A stretch of 64,000 nucleotides of DNA from an uncultured Bacteroidales bacterium. GTDB taxonomy: Bacteria; Bacteroidota; Bacteroidia; Bacteroidales; ML635J-15. A model generated the notes under the pieces. That model ran no database searches, was not told where the DNA came from, and worked only from the letters and a program-made list of their open reading frames with translations. The first letter of the stretch is position 1; the number at the start of each line of letters is the position of its first letter. Of this stretch, positions 1 through 10,440 are shown piece after piece. Both the position numbers and the translations under genes were made by a program. The stretch lies in contig CAJOIT010000003.1 of the NCBI GenBank assembly GCA_905234755.1, positions 259,135 to 323,134 of the forward strand, written 5' to 3'.

Positions 1-1563
1 AGTAGGAGAAACCTGCGGCAATGTTCTCGATGGAAGTGCCTTCGCGAAGCGACTGCTTTACCTTTGAATTCATGAAGACGGTGCAGCGGGTGCCGAGGTC
101 GTAGGGATTGTCTGCTGTACAAGCCATGCGGGCAAATTCGGCAACCGGATAGTTTAACATATTCGCGTAAGTCTCTATAAAAGAGCCACATCCTGAAGAA
201 CAAGCCTCGTTGATTTCGATACGCTTTATGCTACCGTTGTCGATGAAAATGGCTTTCATGTCCTGACCGCCTATGTCGAGGACAAACGACACTTCGGGGC
301 AAACTTCGCGGGCTGCAATGTAGTGCGCCATCGTCTCGACAATGCCGTTATTCATATTAAAGGCTTTCTTTAATAGATTTTCGCCATATCCTGTAGCAGT
401 GCTACTTACAATTTTAATTTTTATGTTTTTCTTCTTCTCGAATTCCTGCAGCGACCTCATGCTTTCAACGAAAGTATTGAAGCTGTTGCCGTTGTTTCGG
501 AGGTAGTCCTTGTATATTATGTTGAGATTTTCGTCGATAAGGACAACCTTGGTGGTGGTGGAGCCTGAGTCGACGCCAAGATGACATCTTATTTCGGAGC
601 CGCTTTCAGGTTCGATTGTCTTGAGCGAAAATCTCTGTCGGTCGGCTTTCCAGTTCTGGAATTCTTCGTCAGAATCGAAGAGCTTTTTCAAGACATTACC
701 ATTTGATTTAGAAATAGAATCATGTTCTTTGTTCAACTTTTGAATTAAGTTGGAAATTGACTCTGGTTTCTCGTTGTACTTCTTGGCGAGGAAGGCGCAC
801 CCCAATGCAGGGAACAATTCTGTGTTTTCTGGAATTATGCAGTCTTCATCGTTGATTTTTAGGATTCTAACGAAGCTCTCTTTAAGTTGTGGTATAAACT
901 TAAACGGACCGCCGCAGAAAAGTATAGGAGGTACTATGTCTGTACCCCTTGCTAATGAGGAAGTTACCTGCATTGCTACCGAAGTCAGCACCGAGGCAGC
1001 AATGTCCTGCTTGCTTGTGTTTCGGCTTATAAGGTTCTGTATATCAGTCTTTGAGAATACTCCGCAACGTGAAGCAATGGGGTAGATTGTTTTGTGGTCG
1101 GCGGCCAGCTGGTTGAGTTCTATCGGTTCTATGCCGAGCAGCGTGGCTGTCTGGTCGATGAAGGCTCCAGTTCCGCCGGCGCATGAGCCGTTCATGCGGA
1201 TGTCGGGAGTTTTGCCTGGCTGGAGGAAAATCATCTTGCTGTCCTCGCCGCCAATGTCGACGAATGTGCGTACCTGCGGATACTTTTCCTTTATCCATTC
1301 GGTAGATGCGATGACTTCCTGCACGAACCTTGCGCCTGCCTTTTCGGCGTAACCCATTCCTACAGAGCCTGTTATTATTGTGCTTGCCTCAATGTTACCA
1401 AGCTTTTCGACGACCTTGCCAAGCGTTTCCGACAGCGTGTCGACCACATTGGCGTTGTGGCGCCTATATTCCGAGAACAGAATGTTGTCGTCGCAATCGA
1501 GGACTATGGTTTTTACTGTTGTTGAACCGATGTCAATTCCGAGTCTATATGATTGATTTTCCA
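1..1563 (-). CDS. 2-hydroxyacyl-CoA dehydratase activase (BcrAD/BadFG ATPase family), 3' part outside window
   Basis: Reads open from ATG at 1563 to the left edge, so about 520 N-terminal residues are seen and the C-terminus is missing. Two tandem ASKHA ATPase modules are visible, each opening with a phosphate loop (LGIDIGSTTVKT near residue 8, LGVDSGSTTTKV near residue 320) and each with a Cys motif that in this family binds a shared [4Fe-4S] cluster (NGSCAGGTGAFID; NEACSSGCGSFIE). Known members are ATP-driven electron donors that activate radical 2-hydroxyacyl-CoA dehydratases. The two-module form usually belongs to a protein of about 1400 residues with a DUF2229 region, which would lie outside. 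The TetR gene starts upstream on the same strand and may be co-transcribed. The dehydratase substrate cannot be told from here. Confidence 0.88.
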
Positions 1564-1567
1564 TGCT

Positions 1568-2200
1568 TTACTTGTTTTTAGGTCTTATGCTGCACATTAT
1601 TGTCTCTACCACTTCGTGCTTGCGTTGCTGCAACAGCTCGGCAATTTCTTCGTCGTCGAAGTTGAACTGGCTTTCGAGGAGCGGAAGCATAAAGAATATT
1701 ATTATGTTCATTGACACTATGTTGATTAGCAGGTCGAGGGTGGAGATGGGGCGGATGTTGCCTTTCTGGATTTCTTCCTGCAACTCGTGGTCGAAGCGCC
1801 GATATATTTCAAGGTTCTTGTTGTAAATGTTTTTGACAAGTGCACTGCGGCGTTCTTCGTTAAGTATCAGTTCGTTGACTATTAAAAATGGAATCTGCCT
1901 ATTCTCTATCAGCAGGTCGAAGTGCGCCTCTATTTTCTTGCGTAGCCTTGTGGTGAACGGCTCGTCGCTGTCGTCGAAGGTTGTGAAAATGTAGAGGAAC
2001 TTAGTGAATTTCGCTTGAAAAATCTGCTGGAACAGGTTTTCTTTAGTGCGAAAATAGTAGTGTACGAGAGCCTGATTACATCCCGCTTTCTTTGCTATGT
2101 CTGTGGTACTTACAAGAGAAAATCCTTTCTCAAGGAACAGTTCTTCTGCGCATTGCAGAATCTGCTGTTCCATATTGTTATCCTTGTTCATCTTTTGCAT
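1568..2200 (-). CDS. TetR/AcrR-family transcriptional regulator
   Basis: About 210 residues. The N-terminal helix-turn-helix is clear (EKGFSLVSTTDIAKKAGCNQ, then ALVHYYFRTKENLF), followed by an all-helical ligand-binding C-terminal part with no family-specific motif that I recognise. The frame also opens at a TTG (2218); I prefer ATG 2200, with ATGs at 2191 and 2173 also possible because no ribosome site decides it. It sits 4 bases upstream of the dehydratase activase on the same strand, so it probably controls that gene and itself. The ligand is unknown; an acyl-CoA or fatty-acid-like compound is a guess from the neighbour. Confidence 0.85.
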   Translation of the reverse strand: MQKMNKDNNMEQQILQCAEELFLEKGFSLVSTTDIAKKAGCNQALVHYYFRTKENLFQQIFQAKFTKFLYIFTTFDDSDEPFTTRLRKKIEAHFDLLIENRQIPFLIVNELILNEERRSALVKNIYNKNLEIYRRFDHELQEEIQKGNIRPISTLDLLINIVSMNIIIFFMLPLLESQFNFDDEEIAELLQQRKHEVVETIMCSIRPKNK

Positions 2201-2422
2201 TTCTAAAATTCGCCGCAAAACTAATAAATTTATTTAATAGAGTTATTAAATTGACTGATGAAATTTTTAGAATATAGTGTGGTTTTTATTTTTAATTATT
2301 TTGATTATAAAAACTTATTGCGTGGAAATAAGAAATTAGGGGAAATGTTTGGAAAATTTCCCCTAATTTGTAAATGTTTGCGACACTGTCGCAAGAATTC
2401 TATTGTTTATGATTCTCCTATT

Positions 2423-3952
2423 TTAATACAACGCCTTTCCAGTCATTTCCTTCGGTTGTTCTATGCCCATGAGTTTCAGGATGGTGGGAGCGACATCGGC
2501 TAAGATGCCGTTGTTCAGCGATTTTACCTTGTCGGAAATGGCAATGCAGGGAACTGGGTTGAGCGAGTGTGCGGTGTTTGGCGAGCCATCGGGATTAACG
2601 GCGTTGTCGGCGTTGCCGTGGTCGGCGATGATGATAACATCGTAGCCGTTGTTGCGGGCGGCGGAAACAACTTCGCCTATGCACTTGTCAACATCTTCGA
2701 CGGCTTCCCAGATAGCCTTGTAAACGCCTGTATGTCCGACCATATCGCCGTTGGCAAAGTTGACAACAATGAGGTTGTGCTCGTTCTTGTTGATTTCGGC
2801 AACAAGGTTGTCCTTGACGATGAATGCGCTCATTTCGGGCTGCAGGTCGTAGGTGGCGACTTTGGGCGATGGGATGAGTATGCGCTTTTCTCCGTCGAAT
2901 TCGGTTTCGCGGCCACCATTGAAGAAGAAGGTCACATGTGCGTACTTTTCGGTTTCGGCTATGCGCAGTTGTTTCAGTCCGTTGCGCGAAATTATCTCAC
3001 CGAGAGTATTTTGCGGATATTCCTTGCCGTAGATAACATTCACGCTCTTGAAATTCTCGTCGTAGCAGGTCATTGTGTAGTATTTGAGCGGAATTGTGTG
3101 CATCCCTTCTTCGGGAAATTCCTGCTGGGTGAGGGCGGTGGTTATCTGGCGGAGCCTGTCGGTGCGGAAGTTGAAGCAGATGACAACATCGTCGGGCTGA
3201 ATGGTCGTGAGCGGATTGCCGTTGCCGTCAACCATCACTATCGGCTTTATGAATTCGTCGGTAACGCCTTCGTCATAGGATTTCTGCATCGATGCAATTA
3301 TGTCGGTCGATTTTTCACCAATTCCGCTTACCATAAGGTCGTAGCCGAGTTTTATACGGTTCCAGCGCTTGTCGCGGTCCATTGTGTAGTAACGACCAAC
3401 GAGCGAGGCAAGTTTTACAGCCGACTTGGTTTCCGACATATAATCGATGATTCCTTTCACAAAGCCGATTCCACTCTTGGGGTCGGTGTCGCGGCCGTCG
3501 GTGAGGGCGTGGACAAAGGTCCGCTTGCAACCTTTCATGTCCGACATTTTTATCAAAGCTTCGAGGTGCTTGTCCGACGAGTGTACGCCGCCATTGGAGA
3601 CAAGTCCGAGCAGATGCACCTGCTTGCCGTTCTTCAATGCATAATCGAAGGCTTCGTTTAGCTTTTCGTTCTTGAAGAACTCGCCGCTGGCAATGGCGTT
3701 GTTTATGCGACCGTAGTCCTGATATACGATTCGTCCTGCACCAATGTTGAGGTGTCCTACTTCCGAATTACCCATCTGTCCATCTGGCAGACCTACATTC
3801 TCACCACAGGCAAGCAGTTGCGAGTTGGGGTATTGCTTTAGAAAATTGTGGTAGTTTATTGTGTTTGCCGAGTCTATTACGTCGGCTTTGTCGTGCTTTC
3901 CGATTCCCCATCCGTCAAGTATCATGAGGAGTGCCTTCTTGTTTTCGTTCAT
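2423..3952 (-). CDS. gpmI: 2,3-bisphosphoglycerate-independent phosphoglycerate mutase
   Basis: 509 residues, the usual length of the cofactor-independent enzyme, which interconverts 3- and 2-phosphoglycerate in glycolysis in the cytoplasm. The alkaline-phosphatase-type metal sites are present (MILDGWGIG at the N-terminus, [10 protein letters not shown] near the C-terminus) and the catalytic serine lies in [15 protein letters not shown]. Further family blocks such as [11 protein letters not shown] and [13 protein letters not shown] are intact. It stands alone; on its left there is about 200 bases of AT-rich spacer and then the divergently read upstream end of the TetR gene. Confidence 0.97.
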   Translation of the reverse strand: MNENKKALLMILDGWGIGKHDKADVIDSANTINYHNFLKQYPNSQLLACGENVGLPDGQMGNSEVGHLNIGAGRIVYQDYGRINNAIASGEFFKNEKLNEAFDYALKNGKQVHLLGLVSNGGVHSSDKHLEALIKMSDMKGCKRTFVHALTDGRDTDPKSGIGFVKGIIDYMSETKSAVKLASLVGRYYTMDRDKRWNRIKLGYDLMVSGIGEKSTDIIASMQKSYDEGVTDEFIKPIVMVDGNGNPLTTIQPDDVVICFNFRTDRLRQITTALTQQEFPEEGMHTIPLKYYTMTCYDENFKSVNVIYGKEYPQNTLGEIISRNGLKQLRIAETEKYAHVTFFFNGGRETEFDGEKRILIPSPKVATYDLQPEMSAFIVKDNLVAEINKNEHNLIVVNFANGDMVGHTGVYKAIWEAVEDVDKCIGEVVSAARNNGYDVIIIADHGNADNAVNPDGSPNTAHSLNPVPCIAISDKVKSLNNGILADVAPTILKLMGIEQPKEMTGKALY

Positions 3953-4048
3953 TTTTCGTTGTTTTTAGAATTTGCGAAGATACAGATTATATTTGAATAT
4001 CCGATTTTTTATTTTGTAAGGTTGGTTTAGGGAAAGATTTATTGTCTT

Positions 4049-4813
4049 TTACCAATCCACTGCTGTTTTATCTATTTTCTTTATTTTATCCTTTGTTTCT
4101 TGTGGTAAATTGCAACAATCGAAAGCACCTTCTCCAATACTAGTTACAGAATCTGGAATTGTAACGGATTTTAGCTTTAGGCAGCCTAAAAAAGCCTCTC
4201 TGCCAATGCTTTTCACCGAATTGGGAATAATAACCTTCTTCAGTCCGACGCAATCATAAAATGTATTATTGCCGATACTTGTTACCGAATCGGAAATTAT
4301 AATTGATGTTAGGCTGCGACAATAGCCAAATGCTTCATCACCAATGCTTTTTACCGAATTAGGAATGATGACAGATTTTAGCTTGGAGCAAAACTCAAAA
4401 GCACCATTTCCAATGCTATGTACCGAATTACCGATTGTAACTGATTTTATTTGGTAGCAATTAAAAAAAGCAGAATCTCCAATGCTTGTAACAGAATTGG
4501 GAATAGTTAACGCTGTAAGTTCTCCACATTCATTAAATGCATAATCGGAAATGCTTGTTACAGAATATGTTATGTTGCTGTTGGTGACTGTTGAAGGGAT
4601 TGCAAGATTACCTGAAGGTGGTGTGTTATACTCATGCCCATTTAATTCGTATGTAACCTCAGCCGTATAAGGCTCTGTATTAGATGTTATATTGTAGAAC
4701 AATGTCTGTCCGCTTTCGCATACGGCGGAAAATTTTTGTGCTTTCAGTGTGCTGGCAAAAGAAGCGAGCAATATTACAGTTGTCAAGGTTGTAAATAGTA
4801 AGTTTTGTTTCAT
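4049..4813 (-). CDS. Secreted BspA-type leucine-rich-repeat protein
   Basis: 254 residues. A signal peptide (about residues 1-25, ending LKAQ) is followed by a short N-terminal part and six LRR_5 repeats of about 23 residues with the pattern AFxxCxxLxxVxIPNSVxSIG (residues about 90-230). Treponema pallidum/BspA-type repeats are common on surface or exported proteins of Bacteroidales and mediate binding; there is no sortase or T9SS C-terminal sorting domain visible. The tail (KDKIKKIDKTAVDW) is short and non-repetitive. Likely monocistronic, with a -7 box upstream. The binding partner is unknown. Confidence 0.85.
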   Translation of the reverse strand: MKQNLLFTTLTTVILLASFASTLKAQKFSAVCESGQTLFYNITSNTEPYTAEVTYELNGHEYNTPPSGNLAIPSTVTNSNITYSVTSISDYAFNECGELTALTIPNSVTSIGDSAFFNCYQIKSVTIGNSVHSIGNGAFEFCSKLKSVIIPNSVKSIGDEAFGYCRSLTSIIISDSVTSIGNNTFYDCVGLKKVIIPNSVKSIGREAFLGCLKLKSVTIPDSVTSIGEGAFDCCNLPQETKDKIKKIDKTAVDW

Positions 4814-4838
4814 TATGTCTGCTTTGAATTATATTTTA

Positions 4839-4846
4839 CAAACTTA
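4839..4846 (-). promoter_or_regulatory. -7 promoter box of the BspA-type gene
   Basis: Minus strand reads TAAGTTTG, matching the Bacteroidota TAnnTTTG -7 element, 26 bases before the ATG at 4813. No TTTG at the -33 spacing is seen. Confidence 0.5.
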
Positions 4847-4860
4847 ATAAAAATATGCGT

Positions 4861-6207
4861 TTATCTATTGGCGAAAATTTTGTCCATTATATTTTCGACT
4901 TGTCCAGCATAATAGTAAGGTAGGTTGTAGAGAGTGAACTGTTTTCCGCTTGGGAGTGTTATGGTATCGACAGTTTTTGGTTGTGCCCAGAAACGCATGG
5001 CGTACTGGCATGATGCCTGTTCCATAAAGAGATTCAGCGATTTAAGATGCGCATTGTGTCCCGATTTTACTTCTATCGGCATTGCTCCGTATAGTCGGCT
5101 TTTGTAGAGAAAATCTATTTCTGCTTGAGAGTTTTTCTCTTCCCTTACCCAAAAATGCCTGTAGTCCAAAAATAAATTAGATTGGGCTAAAAGTTCCTGA
5201 CCTACAATATGTTCCGCTATTTTGCCTTTCCATGCATCAACTATGTCGGTTTTGCCGAAAAGTTCCGATTGCACGCCTGCGGCATAATTTACCAATCCTG
5301 TGTCTAGCCACATAAGTTTCGGTTTTTTGCGAAGGTCTTCGCTGAATGGGACAGTGGTTTCTGTAGTCGGGTACGTCAGTTCGAGTAGCATAGCTTTTTG
5401 CAAAGTTCTCATGGCTTCGCCAACTTCACGACTTTTGTAGTTGCTGTTTCCGAAACGCTCGAATGTTATCCGCGAAGCAGCATATTGCCAGCCTTTGTTT
5501 ATTATGAACCGCAGAACATTGCGCATGGTTTCATTCTTCTTGTATTTTTCTACATCGTCAGAGTAACTTGTAAGAAGTGGCTGATATACATTGTCCAATG
5601 CAACTAGATCACGTTTCTTTGCGTATTGCGCTACTGCCTCGGGCATTCCGCCAACGAGTGCGTACTGGTTGAAAAGTGTCATCACTCTGTTGTGGAGCAC
5701 TTCGGGCACATCGAAATTTTCGATCATGTCGCGAAGCGGCTTTTCGTCTATCGCTCCGAGAAATTCTGTGAAAGTGCAGGGGCGGAGTGCCATAAATTCC
5801 ACTCGTCCCACAGGGAATGATATTTCGGTGTTTATCATTGTCTCGAGCAAAGAGCCTGCTGCTATGACATAAACATCGGGCAGTTCTTCGTAGAAGAATC
5901 GCAAAACCTTTACTGCAAACGGCGAATTTTGTATTTCATCGATAAAAAGCAATATGTCACCTTCCTTTTTCTTGTGCCTTACCGACAAAAGCAGGTCGAA
6001 AAGTTCTTTGGCTGACATTTCGCGCGAAAACAATTGCAAGTCATCTGGATTTTCAAGGTTAAACGACAGGAAAGAATTGAACTCTTTGGCAAAGGTTTTT
6101 ATCAGCGAAGTTTTACCGACTTGCCTTGCTCCTCTGACTATAAGAGGCTTCCTGTTTTCTTTAGTCCTCCAGTTTCTGAGCCGTTTCATTGCATTTCTTT
6201 GAAACAT
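4861..6207 (-). CDS. ATP-binding protein, AAA_14/DUF4143 family
   Basis: 448 residues. Walker A is VRGARQVGKTSLIKTFA (residues about 24-40), Walker B is ILLFIDEIQN near residue 86, and a sensor-like AAGSLLE follows. The C-terminal half carries the DUF4143 pattern, with a restriction-endonuclease-like core ending in QAEIDFLYKS...GAMPIEVKSG (D, E and K of a PD-(D/E)XK fold). Such ATPases are very common in gut Bacteroidales in many divergent copies; their role is not established. The gene is preceded by an array of 33-bp repeats that carries promoter-like boxes, and it has no obvious operon partner. A second, distant member of this broad group lies at 55935-57341. Confidence 0.85.
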   Translation of the reverse strand: MFQRNAMKRLRNWRTKENRKPLIVRGARQVGKTSLIKTFAKEFNSFLSFNLENPDDLQLFSREMSAKELFDLLLSVRHKKKEGDILLFIDEIQNSPFAVKVLRFFYEELPDVYVIAAGSLLETMINTEISFPVGRVEFMALRPCTFTEFLGAIDEKPLRDMIENFDVPEVLHNRVMTLFNQYALVGGMPEAVAQYAKKRDLVALDNVYQPLLTSYSDDVEKYKKNETMRNVLRFIINKGWQYAASRITFERFGNSNYKSREVGEAMRTLQKAMLLELTYPTTETTVPFSEDLRKKPKLMWLDTGLVNYAAGVQSELFGKTDIVDAWKGKIAEHIVGQELLAQSNLFLDYRHFWVREEKNSQAEIDFLYKSRLYGAMPIEVKSGHNAHLKSLNLFMEQASCQYAMRFWAQPKTVDTITLPSGKQFTLYNLPYYYAGQVENIMDKIFANR

Positions 6208-6233
6208 AATGGTTTGCGATTTTTATTTCTCCG

Positions 6234-6399
6234 CAAAGATACATCTTTTTGCACAAATCCAAATATAAAATCAAAAATTTTTGTAACAAATCCAAAGATA
6301 AATTGGTTAAAATTTGTAATAAATCCAAACATATATTGATTAAAATTTGTAACAAATCCAAACATAAAATCACGATTTTTTGTAACAGATCCAAAGATA
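6234..6399 (-). repeat. Tandem 33-bp repeats, each with a -33/-7-like promoter pair
   Basis: Four exact 33-base units and one shortened unit, read on the minus strand towards the ATPase start at 6207. Each unit opens with TATCTTTG, TATGTTTG or TATATTTG, all matching TAnnTTTG, and most have GGATTTG so that TTTG lies exactly 19 bases before the next TAnnTTTG. A last TATCTTTG at 6234-6241 sits 27 bases before the ATG. Because 33 is a multiple of 3, an open frame of about 100 codons on the minus strand runs through the array with an LDLLQ-containing 11-residue repeat; I judge this a by-product. The rest of the 6208-6534 gap holds the mutS promoter. Confidence 0.7.
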
Positions 6400-6506
6400 A
6401 TTTTGTGTCTCGTTCTTGATTGTCGTCCTCAAAATCGGTCATGCTCGTTTTATAACTTTGCCACATTTGTTAATAATGTTTAAGAGCTACCATCAATTTT
6501 TTTCAG

Positions 6507-6514
6507 TAGTTTTG
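6507..6514 (+). promoter_or_regulatory. -7 promoter box of mutS
   Basis: TAGTTTTG matches TAnnTTTG and lies 21-28 bases before the mutS ATG. No matching -33 TTTG is present. Confidence 0.5.
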
Positions 6515-6534
6515 CACTCCTAAAATAGTTTCCG

Positions 6535-9138
6535 ATGACCAAGAAAGATACAGAAACACCGCTGATGAAGCAGTACTATGAAGTGAAACGCAAGCACCCC
6601 GATGCAATACTTTTGTTTAGGGTGGGCGATTTCTACGAAACCTTTGGCGATGACGCGGTTGTGGCGAGTAAAATTCTTGGCATAACGCTTACTCAGCGTG
6701 CCGGAGCTCCGCTTGCTGGCGTTCCGTACCATGCAATCGACACTTATTTGCCTAGGCTAGTGCGTGCTGGTCAGCGGGTGGCTATTTGCGAACAGCTTGA
6801 AGACCCAAAGACTGCCAAAACCATTGTGAAGCGTGGCATTACCGAATTGGTAACCCCTGGCATAACAATGGACGACAATGTGCTTGAACAGAAGGAAAAC
6901 AATTTCCTTGCAAGCATTTACTTCGACAAAAAGATTTACGGAATATCTTTCCTCGACATTTCTACTGGCGAATTCCTTGTCTCGCAAGGTACTCGTGAAT
7001 ACATCGATAAACTGATCCAAAACTTTAAGCCAAAGGAAGTTATCTTCGAGAAGAACCAGAAAGCGGAAATATTGGAAAACTTCCGCGAGCTTCCTGCAAC
7101 ATACGATCTTCCCGACTGGATGTTTACCGAGGAAAATGCTTTCGAGAAACTTACTAAACAGTTCAATGCCAAGTCGCTCAAAGGCTTTGGTGTAGAGCAA
7201 TTTAAGGTGGGCGTTGTCGCTGCTGGTGCAATAATCGACTATCTTGAATATACCAAGCACGATTGTTGCGAACACATAAAGAACCTTGCTCGTATCGATG
7301 AAGACAAGTATGTGTGGCTCGACAAGTTTACAATCCGCAACCTTGAGCTTTTTGATTCGGGATACGAAAACGGAAAAAGTTTGATTAATGTAATCGACAG
7401 TACCCAGACGGGAATGGGCGGCAGGTTGCTAAAGCGCTGGTTGTCATTGCCTCTGAAAAATGTAGCGGAAATAAACGAGCGCCTGAATGTGGTCGAGTAC
7501 TTGATAAAGAACAATGAGGTTTGCAATGGCATTTCGTCACAGCTGTCAATGGTTGGCGATATTGAGCGTTTGGCATCCAAAGTGGCTGTCATGCGAGTGA
7601 ATCCGCGCGAAATGCTTCAGTTGAAATATTCCCTCGATGCCATAGAACCGATAATCAAGCTTTGCAAGGAGTCGGAACTTCCAGAAATGCAGGTCATAGG
7701 AGAGAAAATCTACGATTGCACAGAATTGCGCGATAAAATTGGCTGTTATCTTAATCCCGAATGCCCCAACATGCTCTCGAAGGGCAATGTGATAAAAAGT
7801 GGTGCAAATGCTGAACTCGATGAATTGCGAAGCATATCAAATGGCGGACGGAACTATCTCAACGACCTTGAGCGGCGCGAAAGCCAAAGAACGGGAATCC
7901 CCTCGTTGAAAGTAAGTTATAACAATGTTTTCGGTTATTATTTCGAGGTGCGCAATACTCACAAGGACAAGGTTCCGCCCGAGTGGACACGCAAGCAGAC
8001 GCTTGTAAGTGCCGAGCGATACATCAACGAGGAACTTAAGGAATACGAGGAAAAGATTCTCGGCGCCGAAGAAAAGATTTCGGCAATCGAATCGCGACTA
8101 TATAACGAACTTATTGCTTTTGCAACAACGCAAATAGGCAAGGTGCAGGTAAATGCTGGTCTTGTAGCCCGTCTCGATTGTCTGCTTTCGTTTGCAAAGG
8201 ATGCCGTGCAGAACAATTATTGTCGTCCGGAGGTTAACGAGGAAAACATAATCGACATTAAGGAAGGTCGTCATCCTGTGATAGAGAAGCAGTTGAAATT
8301 TGGCGAACCATATATTTCAAACAATGTTTTCCTCGATGACAAGACTCAGCAGATAATGATGATTACCGGACCAAACATGTCTGGTAAGTCGGCGTTGCTA
8401 CGCCAGACTGCGCTGATATGCATTATGGCGCAAATAGGTTGTTATGTTCCTGCACAGAAAGCAACGCTTGGAATAGTTGACAAGATTTTCACCCGTGTTG
8501 GTGCATCCGATAACATTTCGATGGGAGAATCTACTTTCATGGTCGAAATGACTGAGGCAGCAAGCATAATGAACAACCTTTCGGACAAGAGCCTAATTCT
8601 GCTCGATGAGCTTGGTCGTGGTACAAGCACCTACGATGGTATTTCAATAGCTTGGGCAATAGCCGAATACATTCATGAACATTCGAAGGCAAAGACTTTG
8701 TTTGCAACTCATTACCATGAGCTTAACGAAATGGAGAAGGATTTTAACCGCATCAAGAATTTCAATGTTTCGGTGCAGGAATCTGGCAATAAGGTGATAT
8801 TCCTTCGTAAACTGCAGCCGGGTGGGAGCGAGCATAGCTTTGGTATTCATGTCGCAAAGATGGCTGGTATGCCCAAGTCGATTGTATATCGAGCCAACAA
8901 GATTTTGGAACAATTAGAAGCGGCTGGAAGCGATGTTAATGGTGTTGCAAATGTCGGAAAACCAGTGGATAACATCGCCCAGAACCGTGATGGTTACCAG
9001 TTGAGTTTCTTCCAGTTGGACGATCCTGTGCTTTCGCAAATAAAGAAGGAACTTATGAATCTTGACATTGATCGCCTAAGTCCGTTGGAGGCGCTCAACA
9101 AGTTAAACGAAATCAAGAAACTCGCTGGTGCTAAATAG
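6535..9138 (+). CDS. mutS: DNA mismatch repair protein MutS
   Basis: 867 residues, full length for MutS1. It recognises mismatches and small loops and recruits MutL by ATP-driven sliding-clamp formation. Domain I has the mismatch-wedge motif GDFYETF (Phe-x-Glu) near residue 31; the connector, lever and clamp domains follow; the ATPase has Walker [15 protein letters not shown] near residue 615 and Walker [16 protein letters not shown]. The helix-turn-helix end and a short tail ([16 protein letters not shown]) that resembles the MutL/tetramer region are present. Transcribed against its neighbours, with its own promoter box. Its domain I is the reference for recognising the MutS-like DGR protein at 34603-35139. 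Confidence 0.98.
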   Translation: MTKKDTETPLMKQYYEVKRKHPDAILLFRVGDFYETFGDDAVVASKILGITLTQRAGAPLAGVPYHAIDTYLPRLVRAGQRVAICEQLEDPKTAKTIVKRGITELVTPGITMDDNVLEQKENNFLASIYFDKKIYGISFLDISTGEFLVSQGTREYIDKLIQNFKPKEVIFEKNQKAEILENFRELPATYDLPDWMFTEENAFEKLTKQFNAKSLKGFGVEQFKVGVVAAGAIIDYLEYTKHDCCEHIKNLARIDEDKYVWLDKFTIRNLELFDSGYENGKSLINVIDSTQTGMGGRLLKRWLSLPLKNVAEINERLNVVEYLIKNNEVCNGISSQLSMVGDIERLASKVAVMRVNPREMLQLKYSLDAIEPIIKLCKESELPEMQVIGEKIYDCTELRDKIGCYLNPECPNMLSKGNVIKSGANAELDELRSISNGGRNYLNDLERRESQRTGIPSLKVSYNNVFGYYFEVRNTHKDKVPPEWTRKQTLVSAERYINEELKEYEEKILGAEEKISAIESRLYNELIAFATTQIGKVQVNAGLVARLDCLLSFAKDAVQNNYCRPEVNEENIIDIKEGRHPVIEKQLKFGEPYISNNVFLDDKTQQIMMITGPNMSGKSALLRQTALICIMAQIGCYVPAQKATLGIVDKIFTRVGASDNISMGESTFMVEMTEAASIMNNLSDKSLILLDELGRGTSTYDGISIAWAIAEYIHEHSKAKTLFATHYHELNEMEKDFNRIKNFNVSVQESGNKVIFLRKLQPGGSEHSFGIHVAKMAGMPKSIVYRANKILEQLEAAGSDVNGVANVGKPVDNIAQNRDGYQLSFFQLDDPVLSQIKKELMNLDIDRLSPLEALNKLNEIKKLAGAK

Positions 9139-9155
9139 GTTGATGCCTTGTGTTT

Positions 9156-9182
9156 CAGATGCTGAAACAAGTTAAGCATGAC
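9156..9182. repeat. Dispersed 27-bp repeat, copy 1
   Basis: The inverse complement of this stretch recurs with one mismatch at 16412-16438 (core CAGATGCTGAAACAAGTT). It contains the small hairpin GTTTCA-gatgc-TGAAAC at 9152-9168 just after mutS and may serve as a weak transcription end between the converging mutS and hydF genes. Confidence 0.55.
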
Positions 9183-9208
9183 TGAGTAGGGTAGTGTTGC
9201 ACCATTTT

Positions 9209-10408
9209 CTATTTTCTAAAAACCTCAACCGCCTTGTCGAATATTCCGCTAAGGTATGCGAGGGTCATTCCGTAGTTTGAAATTGGTATGCCAGCATCAA
9301 CGGCAGGTTTCAGCCTGTTCATCAGTTGTTTGCGAGTAACCATGCATCCGCCGCATTGTATTACCATCGCAAAGTTGGTAATTGGTTCGGGAATGCTGTC
9401 AAGTCCTGCTACAAAAGTGAAATTCAATTGTTTGCCAGTGAATTTTCGCAGTCCGTTTGGAATCTTTACACGGCCTATGTCTTCGCACGAAACATGGTGG
9501 CTGCAACTTTCGAGCATCAGTATCATGTCACCATCCTTTAGTTCCGAAATGTGCGGTGTTCCTTTCAGATAGTTGGCAAAATCACCTTTGCTACGGGCAA
9601 GTACAATCGAGAAACTTGTCAGAGGTACATCCTTAGGGATCATATCCTTTACCTTGTGGAAAACTTGCGAATCGGTTATGGCAAGGCGTGGCTTTATTCC
9701 TCGGCGGAAAAATTCTTCTACTTCAGTGTCCTGTACAAAAATTGCCATGCAGTTGTTGTCGAGGCAGTCGCGCAGAACCTGCACTTGTGGAAGAATCATT
9801 CGCCCTTGTGGTGCTTCGCTATCTATTGGCGTGATTAGCAGTACAATATCATTCTTTTCAACAATGTCGCCAAGCAGAGAACCAAATGTCCATGTGTTTT
9901 CGGGGGCAATTTGCTTTATCGTGTCGAAAACAAGAGAAACCTTGTCGCGGTTTTTTGTGGTGAAGTCTATTACAGGGACTTTGAATTCATTTTCGATGTT
10001 TGTTTTCAGACTTTTGTCCAAAGGAGTAATGTCCGATTTGTTGTGTATTATGAAATAAGGTGTTTTTAAAGCATTCAGCTTGCCAATAAGTTCGCGTTCT
10101 TGTGCTCCGAATTCGTTGTTCGAAATCACTATTATTGCCATGTCGATGATGTTAATGGTGTCGAGTGATTTCTGAACTCTTAATTGCCCTGTATCGCCCT
10201 CGTCATCAATGCCTGCAGTGTCGATGAAAATGACGGGAGCATAGCCCAGTATTTCGTACGAGCGTTTAACAGGGTCGGTGGTAGTTCCCTTAAGGTCAGA
10301 AACTATTGAAATGTTTTGTCCTGATAGACAATTTATTAATGAGGATTTTCCTGCGTTGCGTCTTCCGTATATCCCGATGTGCGGTTTGTTGTCTTTTCCT
10401 TGTTTCAT
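9209..10408 (-). CDS. hydF: [FeFe]-hydrogenase H-cluster maturation GTPase HydF
   Basis: About 399 residues. The N-terminal GTPase has G1 GRRNAGKSSL, G3 DTAG and G4 NKSD; the middle is a dimerisation domain; the C-terminal part has the HydF cluster ligands, seen as SHHVSC and later IQCGGC. HydF is the scaffold that carries the 2Fe subcluster made by HydE and HydG to the hydrogenase. HydE, HydG and the hydrogenase are not in this window. I chose ATG 10408 over the GTG at 10411. The gene fits the fermentative anaerobic metabolism suggested by nifJ. Confidence 0.95.
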   Translation of the reverse strand: MKQGKDNKPHIGIYGRRNAGKSSLINCLSGQNISIVSDLKGTTTDPVKRSYEILGYAPVIFIDTAGIDDEGDTGQLRVQKSLDTINIIDMAIIVISNNEFGAQERELIGKLNALKTPYFIIHNKSDITPLDKSLKTNIENEFKVPVIDFTTKNRDKVSLVFDTIKQIAPENTWTFGSLLGDIVEKNDIVLLITPIDSEAPQGRMILPQVQVLRDCLDNNCMAIFVQDTEVEEFFRRGIKPRLAITDSQVFHKVKDMIPKDVPLTSFSIVLARSKGDFANYLKGTPHISELKDGDMILMLESCSHHVSCEDIGRVKIPNGLRKFTGKQLNFTFVAGLDSIPEPITNFAMVIQCGGCMVTRKQLMNRLKPAVDAGIPISNYGMTLAYLSGIFDKAVEVFRK

Positions 10409-10440
10409 CACGAAAATATTATAGAGATTCTTTCTGGATG

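Noticed and set aside
2567-3661. 364-codon plus-strand frame opposite gpmI
   Set aside because: It is the antisense of a full-length conserved enzyme and has no recognisable domain.
6161-6466. About 100-codon frame with LDLLQ repeats through the 33-bp array
   Set aside because: It arises because the unit length is a multiple of three; it overlaps the start of the ATPase gene and the promoter-like boxes explain the conservation better.
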